19,627 nt of DNA from positions 1 through 19,627 of the forward strand of contig CAZUOJ010000065.1 in NCBI GenBank assembly GCA_964622325.1. Reading direction: 5' to 3'. This stretch comes from JAJFUB01 sp964622325. Lineage in GTDB: Bacteria > Armatimonadota > Zipacnadia > Zipacnadales > UBA11051. The position numbers were made by a program, and so were the translations under genes. The notes beneath the pieces are model-generated. The model was not told the origin of the DNA. It searched no databases and saw nothing but the letters and a program-made list of their open reading frames with translations. Below, piece by piece: positions 1 through 6,944 of the stretch. Numbering within the stretch: position 1 is the first letter of the stretch; every line of letters begins with the position of its first letter.

Positions 1-264
1 CAGGAAGCGTTGCGGAAAATTTTCGTGAATCTGGAAGGGGATATGAATTATCCCCTCTGGGTTAATCCCGCCACCCTGCGCGAGCTGAACATCCAGGAAG
101 AGGGCGGCGTGGAAATGATTTTGAAGAATTTTGATGGCGGGGCATTAGAAAGTTATTGGTCGGATGGCCGCAATTTCCGGATCACAGCCCGGGCGCGGGA
201 TCGCAAGCGGACACGCTATGAGCTGGATATGCGCGGCGTTCATAAAGCGGAGAATCAGGACTGA
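1..264 (+). CDS. 3' end of an unrecognised protein (5' truncated)
   Basis: The reading frame is open from the first base of the window to a TGA at 262-264, so about 87 C-terminal residues are present and the start lies upstream. A TTG at 10 could act as a start, but no ribosome binding site is visible in front of it and the open frame continues upstream, so I treat this as a fragment. The residues contain alternating hydrophobic and charged stretches (for example LWVNPATLRELNI and NFRITARARDR) that suggest a beta-rich domain, followed by a basic, charged tail. No signal peptide, membrane segment or known motif is visible and I do not recognise the family. It is followed by a 217-bp spacer before the adenylate cyclase, so co-transcription is uncertain. 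Confidence 0.6.
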   Translation, partial: QEALRKIFVNLEGDMNYPLWVNPATLRELNIQEEGGVEMILKNFDGGALESYWSDGRNFRITARARDRKRTRYELDMRGVHKAENQD

Positions 265-470
265 CATAAAGGCTTGCCTCGCCGAAAAGCCCCTCATGTG
301 TCATGTTGAGGACAAGCCATCCGCAATCGGCGCGTTATTGCCGGGCGTTTGGGCTTTATTTGTTCGATGGCTTTTGGGGCCCGTCGCAATGGCTTATGGC
401 TAAATACAGGGGGATATTGGGGGAAAGAGACGGACGCGCCAGCTCATTTTAGCTCTGTGTGATATGGCAA
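265..470 (+). other. Intergenic region with alternative hairpins
   Basis: This spacer separates the truncated gene from the cyclase. A long-range stem pairs 271-280 (GGCTTGCCTC) with 308-318 (GAGG, one bulged A, CAAGCC). The same bases can instead form two smaller hairpins, 271-275 with 287-291 and 292-296 with 307-311, so the two folds exclude each other. No run of T follows, so a standard intrinsic terminator is not supported. I see no convincing promoter for the cyclase here. Confidence 0.3.
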
Positions 471-476
471 AGGAGG
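471..476 (+). promoter_or_regulatory. Ribosome binding site that decides the cyclase start
   Basis: A perfect AGGAGG lies five bases before GTG 482. The in-frame ATG at 464 has no ribosome binding site before it and itself lies upstream of this motif. The GTG is therefore the better start. Confidence 0.7.
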
Positions 477-481
477 CTTCA

Positions 482-2437
482 GTGGCGCCACAGGCATTGT
501 GGAGGCAAGAAAGAACAAGGCGGCTGCGGGGCGTACAAATTGGGATGTTTTTTTCCGTCCTGCTCGTGCTGCTCCGCTATATGCCAGGGCCGCCGCAGCG
601 TCTGCTGCAGATTTTTGAAAATGCCTGTTACGATTTTTATTTTGAACATCGCCCGCCGCGTGAGCTGAATGATTTTGTCATTATTGCAATCGACGAGGAA
701 AGCCTGCTGCCGCGCCATCTGGGACGCTTTCCCTGGCCGCGCGCCGTCTATGTGCGGATTCTGGAGCGGCTGCAGGAAGCCCGCGTTGTGGGGATAGATT
801 TGCTTTTCGCCGAGCCGTCAGCGGACGACAAAGCGCTGGCGGCCGCCATTCGGCGCCACGGGCGTGTCGTGTTGGCAGCGCATAAGCGCGCAATTCAACG
901 GGGGGCGGCCCAGCCAAGCGTCTGGCGCGGCTACGGCCAGGCGAAATCTTCGGGCTGGCCGCGGGCCTATGTGGATGAGCGGATTGAGGAAGAATATGTG
1001 CCGCCCACGCCGCTTTTGGCGCAGGCCGCCGCAGGAATAGGCTATGTGGACATTGTGCCCGATTTTGACGGCATCTATCGGCGGGCTTCGCTCGGCGAAT
1101 TGAGCCTCCAGGGAGAGCTGATGCCCCATTTTGGGCTGGAGCTGGCCCGTTTGCGTCTGGGACTGACGCCCCAGCAAATGGCGGCGGCCATGACGCCGGA
1201 AGCCATCCAGATCGGAGAGCAGACGCTGCCCTTAAAACGCGGGCGACTGCTGATAAATTATGCGGGGCCCCTGGGGACCGTGCGTTATATTCCCGCCTGG
1301 CGCGTTGCGGCGGGCCTGGAGCCGCCAGAGACCTTTCGAAACAAAATTGTCTTAATTGGGCCCACGGCCGCCGGCCTCTATGATGTGCGCCCCGCGCCCT
1401 TTTGGCGGCATAATCGCGTCTTTTACGGCGTGGAGCTAAACGCCAACATCGCCCATACCTTGCTCTCCAAAGATACATTCCACGATCACACGACAGGCAT
1501 ATTTGCTATCGTTTACACCTTGCTACTCGGCTTGCTGATCAGCCTCGTTATCTGGCATGGCGAGGAGCGACTGGCATTATGGCTGAGCAGCGCCCTTGTG
1601 TTGTTGCTGGCCGCGCCTACATTCTGGATTGGCCTGATTATGTACAAACAAGTATTGCCGTACGGCGCCATATTAGGAGGCACGATCGCGCCCTGGGCCG
1701 TGGGGCTCTATGAGCGTCTGATTGCCGAAAAGCGCCATGTGGCTGCTCAATTCGGCACGTATGTGTCGCCAGAAGTGCTCCGGGAATTGCAGCGCCATCC
1801 CCACATCGTGGAACAGGGGCAGCGGCGGGATGTCACGCTATTGTTTTCCGATGTGCGGGGCTCCACCAGCATTGCGGAGAAGATGCCGGCTGATGTGTGG
1901 ATCGCCCAATTGAATGAATATTTTACGGAAATGAGCGAGGCTGTCTTTGCCTATAACGGCTATCTGGACAAATTTATGGGGGATGGCTTGATGGCAGTGT
2001 GGAACGCTTTTGGCCAGCAGCCGGATCACGCGGAGCTGGCGTTAAAAGCCGCCATTCAGATGCTGGAGCGGCTGAAAAGGCTCAACGAGGCCTGGGCGGG
2101 GCGGGAAGATCGCGTGCCATTGCGCATTGGCATTGGCCTGCATACGGGCGAAGCCATCGTAGGCAATGTGGGCTCAGCGCGGCGGGCGCAATATACAGCC
2201 ATTGGCGATTCTGTGAATGCCGCTGCCCGGATTGAGGCGTTGACAAAAGATTATGATGCTCCCCTGCTTTTGAGCGAAACAACAGCCGCGCGTGTGGCGC
2301 CGCTCGTCCAGCTCAAGGAAATCGGCGAGATCACATTGCGCGGACGCTCCCAGCCGCTGCGCATATATACACTGCAAGCCTTACAGAAAACGCCGGAAAC
2401 ACAATACGACGCCGCTGAAATGGAGCCGCCAAGATAA
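482..2437 (+). CDS. CHASE2-domain membrane adenylate cyclase (class III)
   Basis: Predicted to make cAMP from ATP at the inner membrane in response to a signal sensed outside the cytoplasm. The 651-residue protein has a basic N-terminus, one membrane helix (about residues 20-34), a CHASE2 sensor domain (about 50-325, with the typical VIIAIDEESL, GRFPWPR and GIDLLFAEPS stretches), a cluster of hydrophobic helices (about 340-420) and a C-terminal class III cyclase domain. Metal-binding aspartates are D457 (FSDVRGS) and D501 (FMGDG). Substrate-selecting residues are K497 and T572, the Lys/Thr pair of class IIIb adenylate cyclases, and the transition-state residues N579 and R583 are present. All key residues are intact, so it should be active. 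The start is GTG 482 because of the AGGAGG before it; ATG 464 would add six residues. The signal sensed cannot be read from the sequence. It appears to be a single-gene unit. Confidence 0.93.
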   Translation: MAPQALWRQERTRRLRGVQIGMFFSVLLVLLRYMPGPPQRLLQIFENACYDFYFEHRPPRELNDFVIIAIDEESLLPRHLGRFPWPRAVYVRILERLQEARVVGIDLLFAEPSADDKALAAAIRRHGRVVLAAHKRAIQRGAAQPSVWRGYGQAKSSGWPRAYVDERIEEEYVPPTPLLAQAAAGIGYVDIVPDFDGIYRRASLGELSLQGELMPHFGLELARLRLGLTPQQMAAAMTPEAIQIGEQTLPLKRGRLLINYAGPLGTVRYIPAWRVAAGLEPPETFRNKIVLIGPTAAGLYDVRPAPFWRHNRVFYGVELNANIAHTLLSKDTFHDHTTGIFAIVYTLLLGLLISLVIWHGEERLALWLSSALVLLLAAPTFWIGLIMYKQVLPYGAILGGTIAPWAVGLYERLIAEKRHVAAQFGTYVSPEVLRELQRHPHIVEQGQRRDVTLLFSDVRGSTSIAEKMPADVWIAQLNEYFTEMSEAVFAYNGYLDKFMGDGLMAVWNAFGQQPDHAELALKAAIQMLERLKRLNEAWAGREDRVPLRIGIGLHTGEAIVGNVGSARRAQYTAIGDSVNAAARIEALTKDYDAPLLLSETTAARVAPLVQLKEIGEITLRGRSQPLRIYTLQALQKTPETQYDAAEMEPPR

Positions 2438-2753
2438 TAAAGCCATTTTTGACAAAGAGCAGAATTGGCATTTGTATACGCATGATGAGCCCTCTCTTGA
2501 GGCGCGAAAAAGCCCTTCAGTCTTCCCTCTTTTTCCTGTCGCCACAATAAATCTCAGGGCAAATCTAACTTTCGCGGAAAAGGCAGCCTAACTTTCGCCG
2601 AAGGCTGTTCCATAGGCTGTTTCTTTTTGGAATAGCTATCGCAAAGGAAAAGACGGCAGGAGAAACGGAATCCGGGGATGAAATTAAGCCCTGAATTTTG
2701 CGATGCCGCCACACAACAAGCTAATCGCAAGCTGATATTGAAAGGGAGGCGCA
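2438..2753 (+). other. 316-bp intergenic region: terminator candidate and an 11-bp direct repeat
   Basis: This gap holds no gene I can support. It contains the candidate cyclase terminator (2584-2628), an exact 11-bp direct repeat CTAACTTTCGC at 2565-2575 and 2588-2598, and the ribosome binding site GGGAGG at 2744-2749 for the next gene. No clear promoter and no recognised riboswitch were seen. Confidence 0.4.
2584..2628 (+). terminator. Candidate intrinsic terminator after the adenylate cyclase
   Basis: CAGCCT (2584-2589) can pair with either of two AGGCTG copies, at 2602-2607 or 2614-2619. The second copy is followed directly by TTTCTTTTT (2620-2628). The stem is only 6 bp and the loop with the distal copy is 24 bases, so the call is tentative. 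Confidence 0.4.
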
Positions 2754-5261
2754 ATGAAAAGCTTGATCTTGTCTTTTGGGCTTCTCGGGAGCCTATTTTT
2801 GTCTGTGGGCACAGCGGAAGCGCTTGTGCTTGTAGAAAAGGGGAAGCCACAGGCCACCATCATTTTGGCGCAGCGGCCGAATCGCGCGGCGCAATTTGCC
2901 GCCTATGAGCTGCAATGGCATATCCAGCAAATGACAGGAGCGCTGCTGCCCATCGTTCACGACAACGAGAGCGAGAAAATAAACGGCGTGCGCATTCTTG
3001 TGGGCGACAGCCGTCTGACACATCGACTGGGCCTTTTTAACAGTCGGCTGAGCCCGCAGGAATATATCATCCGTTTCTTGCCCGACACGCTCGTGTTAAT
3101 GGGCCGGGATAAAAATGACAAGACCGTTGTGCGCTATTCGCTTATGCCTTCGCCGGAGGAGCTCGCTACATGGCCGGATATGTGGGATGAAATCGGCACT
3201 ATGTATGCTGTATATGATTTTCTGGAACGCTATTGCGGCGTGCGCTGGCTGGATCACACGGAATGGGGCACAATCATTCCCACACGCGAAACGCTGCGTG
3301 TGCAGGGGGCGGATGTGCGGCGCCAGCCCGCCTTCAGCTATCGCTACGCGTGTTATCTGTCCAGCGAAAATTATGATCGCTTTGTCTTATTGCAGCCCCG
3401 CACTGCGGAGGAATGGGAAGCCTATGAGCAAGCGGCCTATCCCACTCTCAAAGCCCAATTTCCCGATCGCTGGCGTTATGTTCATGCCAAGCGGGGCTTT
3501 GTGACTTTGTTTCGCCTGCGGCGGCGGGAGGGGGGCCATAAATGTGTCGCCAATCATTCGCTGTATGGCTATTATGATCGTTTTTGGGAGCCCAATCCGA
3601 GCCGTCCGGAGCTTTTTGTGGCCAAAAAAGCGGATTGGTTCGCACAGGGCTACGAGGGGCGCCCGCCGCAAATGTGCTATACAAATCGCGGCCTTATTGA
3701 ACAAGTCGCTGCGGACGCCCGCGAATATTTTGACACAGGGAAAATCTATCCGGGCGCTGTCGCCAGCGAGGAATTTTTCTGCGTGGAGCCGATGGATAAT
3801 GCGCAATTTTGTCAATGTGCGGCCTGTCAGAGCCTCATCCAGGCGCTGAACGATCCCCGCGGCCAGGGCTGTTTTTCTAATGGCGCCCATAGCGATTATT
3901 TCTTCCGCTTTGTCAATGAAGTGGCCAAAGCTGTCCGCAAGACACATCCTAACAAATACATCGTCACTTTAGCTTATATGACACATGCTTATCCTCCGCG
4001 GACATTTCAATTAGAGCCTAATGTGGCCGTGCAATTTTGTTTTGCCTGCAATCGGCTGCCCTATGCGCGCAAACAATATGAAAATGAGCTGCAGGCGCTG
4101 GAGGCGTGGAGCAAGCAGGCGCGGCAGCGGCCCCTGTATTTGTGGCTGTATTACACATTTCCTGTGGAAATCGCTGTCAATGGCCAATTTCATTGCTTCC
4201 CGGGCGCTTTCGCTCATACAATCGGCGCACAGATGCGGCTGTTCGCCCAAAAGGGTTATCGGGGAATGTTTCATTGCGGCTATGGCCAGGAAGTTGAAGC
4301 CTATGTCACATATCGCCTGATGGATAATCCTTTTTTGAATGTGGATCAGCTTTTAGATGAATATTTTACAGGGCTGTATGGCCCCGCGGGCAGGCCGCTG
4401 CTGCAGATGTATCTGGATATGGAGCACACATATTGCCATCCCGCCAATTATCCGGACAATCCGGGGCATCAAACTGTCGAAATCGCCTGGGGGCGTCTGG
4501 GGACGCCTGAGCGTATGAAACGCTATGAACGCTGGATAGAAGAAGCGCGGGCGCTGGCCCAGACAGAGCGGCAGAAAAAACGGCTGCGTCTTTTTGAGCT
4601 TTCTGTCTGGGAATATATGAAACAAGGCGCCGCGGCCTTTCATCAGCGCAGCCAAGCGCCCTTGCCCAGCGTTCGCGTGCCGCGTCTGCCCTCTGCCGCC
4701 CAGGGCGACAGTGTACGTGTGGATTGGAGCCGGGCTGTGGAATTGCCCGGCGGATTTCATGAGCGCGGCTCCGCCAAGCCCGCGCCGCGCGCCCTGCGCG
4801 CCTTCCTTGCGCATGATGGCCAATATCTTTATCTGCGGCTGACAGATCCGTGCGACACAAGCAAGCTTGTTGTCTCGCCGGGCGTATTCCCCTACGACAC
4901 ATGGGAAATTTTTGTGGCGCTGCAGAAAGATAAGCCATATCGGCAATTTGCAGTCAGCCCCAGCGGCACTGTTGTCGCCTTAACGCATGGCGAAGAAAAA
5001 GGCGCCAGCAATGTGCCCTTGGCGGAACATGGCCTGCGAGCGGCCGTCAGCACGCAAATGAACGGATGGACAACAGATCTGGCTATGCCCTTCTCATCGC
5101 TGAGCGCCAGAGGATTGCCGGCAGAGCGGAAATTCTATATGAATGTCGTGCGCGTGGCTAATCCCGCGCTCGCCGGGACAGGCGCTTTAGCCATTTATTC
5201 CTGGATAAGCCATACAACCGTACATACAACAGATCGGCTGGGCGAAATTATTCTGGAATAA
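2754..5261 (+). CDS. Secreted DUF4838-domain protein with CBM9-like C-terminus
   Basis: An 835-residue exported protein, probably acting on or binding complex carbohydrate; the exact reaction is unknown. It begins with a signal peptide (about residues 1-23, hydrophobic core SLILSFGLLGSLFLS, likely cleavage after AEA). Residues about 30-150 resemble the alpha-glucuronidase N-terminal fold (RAAQFAAYELQWHIQQMTG, then RILVGDSR). The central part (about 190-560) looks like DUF4838, with a cysteine-containing CQCAACQ near residue 352. The last 170 residues (from DWSRAVELPGGF) resemble the CBM9-like fold often appended to such proteins (DGQYLYLRLTD, YDTWEIFV, LAMPFSSL). GGGAGG lies five bases before the ATG. 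The same-strand isomerase follows after 69 bp, suggesting an operon. Family calls are from residue patterns only; hydrolase activity is not shown. Confidence 0.85.
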   Translation: MKSLILSFGLLGSLFLSVGTAEALVLVEKGKPQATIILAQRPNRAAQFAAYELQWHIQQMTGALLPIVHDNESEKINGVRILVGDSRLTHRLGLFNSRLSPQEYIIRFLPDTLVLMGRDKNDKTVVRYSLMPSPEELATWPDMWDEIGTMYAVYDFLERYCGVRWLDHTEWGTIIPTRETLRVQGADVRRQPAFSYRYACYLSSENYDRFVLLQPRTAEEWEAYEQAAYPTLKAQFPDRWRYVHAKRGFVTLFRLRRREGGHKCVANHSLYGYYDRFWEPNPSRPELFVAKKADWFAQGYEGRPPQMCYTNRGLIEQVAADAREYFDTGKIYPGAVASEEFFCVEPMDNAQFCQCAACQSLIQALNDPRGQGCFSNGAHSDYFFRFVNEVAKAVRKTHPNKYIVTLAYMTHAYPPRTFQLEPNVAVQFCFACNRLPYARKQYENELQALEAWSKQARQRPLYLWLYYTFPVEIAVNGQFHCFPGAFAHTIGAQMRLFAQKGYRGMFHCGYGQEVEAYVTYRLMDNPFLNVDQLLDEYFTGLYGPAGRPLLQMYLDMEHTYCHPANYPDNPGHQTVEIAWGRLGTPERMKRYERWIEEARALAQTERQKKRLRLFELSVWEYMKQGAAAFHQRSQAPLPSVRVPRLPSAAQGDSVRVDWSRAVELPGGFHERGSAKPAPRALRAFLAHDGQYLYLRLTDPCDTSKLVVSPGVFPYDTWEIFVALQKDKPYRQFAVSPSGTVVALTHGEEKGASNVPLAEHGLRAAVSTQMNGWTTDLAMPFSSLSARGLPAERKFYMNVVRVANPALAGTGALAIYSWISHTTVHTTDRLGEIILE

Positions 5262-5330
5262 TGCTCCGCCGGGATAATGATTCGTCACATTAGCGCTGTG
5301 GGGCGTGATTTCATTCTTAAGGAGGCCAAA

Positions 5331-5947
5331 ATGAATTTTTCGTTGATGACATATACAGTGGGGCCGGGGCAGCCCGGAGGCCTGCCTGATTTGCCCTCAA
5401 TCGTAAGATTCGCCGCAGAATTAGGCTTCGCGGCCGTGGAACTTTCGGCAGGGCATCTCAGAGATATGACGCCGCAGGAATTTGGCCAATTGTGTGCGGA
5501 TTATGGCCTGGCTATCTCCTGCATTAATGGGAGCTGTCCAATGACAAGCTCCGATGAAACAGAATTTCTCGCAGGCGTAGAGCAAGCCAAACAATATGTG
5601 GATTGGGCTACGGCTATGCACTGTTCTGTGATTATGCTCCTGCCTGGCGCTGCGCTGGAGGAAGCGGACAAGTCGCGTGTGCAGGAACGAGTCGCTCAAG
5701 GGCTTAATCTAGTCGTGGAATATGCGCGACAAGCCGGCATTATCGTCACGCTGGAAGATTTCCCGAATCCGTTGACGCCCTATTGCAGCATTGCCGATTT
5801 GCAATGGATGTTTGAGCATGTGCCCGGCTTAAAGCTGACATTCGATAATGGCAATTGGCTGCTGGGCGGCGATGATCCTTTGACAGCGCTGCGCACATTG
5901 GGCGCTTATGTGGCAAATGTGCATCTCAAAGATTGGGAGCTGGCGCC
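5331..5947 (+). CDS. Sugar phosphate isomerase/epimerase family protein, 3' end lost in assembly gap
   Basis: A member of the xylose-isomerase-like TIM-barrel family, which includes sugar isomerases, epimerases and inosose dehydratases; the substrate here is unknown. About 205 residues are visible before the N run. The pattern fits the family: early strand FSLMTYTVG, LGFAAVELS, a metal-ligand glutamate in VTLEDFPNP, an aspartate in LTFDNGNW, and VHLKDW just before the gap. Family members are usually 260-300 residues, so roughly a quarter is missing. The start is ATG 5331, which has AAGGAGG (5319-5325) five bases upstream; an in-frame ATG at 5277 lacks such a site. No signal peptide, so cytoplasmic. 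It lies 69 bp after the DUF4838 gene and the deacetylase resumes just past the gap, so the three probably share a transcript. Confidence 0.85.
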
Positions 5948-6047
5948 NNNNNNNNNNNNNNNNNNNNNNNNNNNNNNNNNNNNNNNNNNNNNNNNNNNNN
6001 NNNNNNNNNNNNNNNNNNNNNNNNNNNNNNNNNNNNNNNNNNNNNNN
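5948..6047. other. Assembly gap (100 Ns)
   Basis: Exactly 100 unknown bases, a conventional scaffold-gap length, so the true distance is not known. It hides the 3' end of the isomerase gene and possibly more. Any reading frame drawn across it is meaningless. Confidence 0.98.
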
Positions 6048-6063
6048 AGCACAGGAGGCGACA

Positions 6064-6888
6064 ATGACACGATACATTGCGGCGTATGATACGGAGCATA
6101 TAGAGGAATGTTTGCCGGCTGTGGAGCTGCTTGTCGCGTTACATCGTCGCTATGAAATCCCGGCGACATTTTTTATTGTGGGCCGGCTTTTAGAAAAACA
6201 TGGGCCCGCTTTTAAGAAGCTGCTTTCAGATCCGCTGTTTGATGTGGAGAGTCATTCCTATTCACATCGTATGCTGCGCGATAGCCCGCAGCATGGGCCC
6301 GGCCTCAGCCTTGAGGAAATGGAATGGGAAGTGGCTGAGGGCAAGCGGCTTGTGGATGATGTTTTTGAATGCGACAGTCTCGGCTTTCGCCCTGGCTGTG
6401 GCTTTGAAAACGGCTTTTCGGGGGAGCCGCAACGGCTGGAAATTTTTCGGCGGCAGGGCATCAAATTTCTGAGTTCCGATTTGCGGGGCCCGTTGGGCAC
6501 AATCCCCAACGACATGGCCCAGCCTTATACATATGAGGCCGATGGCTACGGCGACATCTGGGAAATCCCGGGGCATGGCTGGCACGACAATGTCCTGAAA
6601 GGCTGGACAGGACATGCGACATATTTCCCGCCTGTGTATGATTTTGCGTTGCCGCCGCGGCCGCCTCGGACTGTTGTGGAGCTTTTTGCCCAGGAAGGGC
6701 GCTGGCTGGAGCATGCCTGTGAACAGGGCCTTTCATTCGTGTCCCTTGTGCAACATCCCTGGGCCATTGTCAAATTCGGCGCCGGAACAGATCCGATTGA
6801 GCTTTTGCTTGTCCGGGCCCAACAATTAGGGATGCGTTTTATGACATATCGCAGCTTTTACGAGGAATTGTCGCGCGGGCAACAATAA
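6064..6888 (+). CDS. Polysaccharide deacetylase family protein (NodB homology)
   Basis: A 274-residue metal-dependent deacetylase-fold protein, likely removing acyl or similar groups from a sugar or related amide; substrate unknown. Motifs in order: D9-T-E11 in place of the classical Asp-Asp pair, PATFFIVG (33-40), the metal-binding H64-x3-H68 in ESHSYSHRML, R109-P110 in GFRPGCGF, then GHGWHDN and a late HPWAIVKFG. The D-x-E form of motif 1 occurs in part of this superfamily (PuuE/HpPgdA-like and related groups), so it does not by itself mean loss of activity. No signal peptide or membrane helix is visible, pointing to a cytoplasmic enzyme. AGGAGG (6053-6058) lies five bases before the ATG, immediately after the gap. 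It probably ends the operon that starts with the DUF4838 gene. Confidence 0.88.
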   Translation: MTRYIAAYDTEHIEECLPAVELLVALHRRYEIPATFFIVGRLLEKHGPAFKKLLSDPLFDVESHSYSHRMLRDSPQHGPGLSLEEMEWEVAEGKRLVDDVFECDSLGFRPGCGFENGFSGEPQRLEIFRRQGIKFLSSDLRGPLGTIPNDMAQPYTYEADGYGDIWEIPGHGWHDNVLKGWTGHATYFPPVYDFALPPRPPRTVVELFAQEGRWLEHACEQGLSFVSLVQHPWAIVKFGAGTDPIELLLVRAQQLGMRFMTYRSFYEELSRGQQ

Positions 6889-6911
6889 GCCCAAGCCCTG
6901 TTTTTCTCTTG

Positions 6912-6934
6912 TCTGTCCCTGGAGAGGGGACAGA
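6912..6934. terminator. Hairpin between convergent genes (possible bidirectional terminator)
   Basis: TCTGTCCC (6912-6919) and GGGACAGA (6927-6934) form a perfect 8-bp stem with a 7-base loop, placed in the 56-bp space between the deacetylase and radical SAM stop codons. Flanking bases (TCTC before, GGGGAGA after) can extend it imperfectly. No T-run follows on either strand, so it may act weakly or protect 3' ends. Confidence 0.45.
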
Positions 6935-6944
6935 GGGGAGACTC

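Noticed and set aside
464..481. ATG 464 as the adenylate cyclase start
   Set aside because: No ribosome binding site before it, while AGGAGG stands five bases before the in-frame GTG 482.
681..1478. Minus-strand 265-codon open frame
   Set aside because: Lies entirely opposite the cyclase; composition is Arg/Ala/Pro-rich with no domain, as expected of a shadow frame.
3387..3947. Minus-strand 186-codon open frame
   Set aside because: Opposite the DUF4838 gene, with no motif or ribosome binding site.
5908..6888. A single open frame running through the N gap into the deacetylase
   Set aside because: The Ns have arbitrary length, so the fusion is an artefact; the deacetylase has its own AGGAGG and ATG at 6064.
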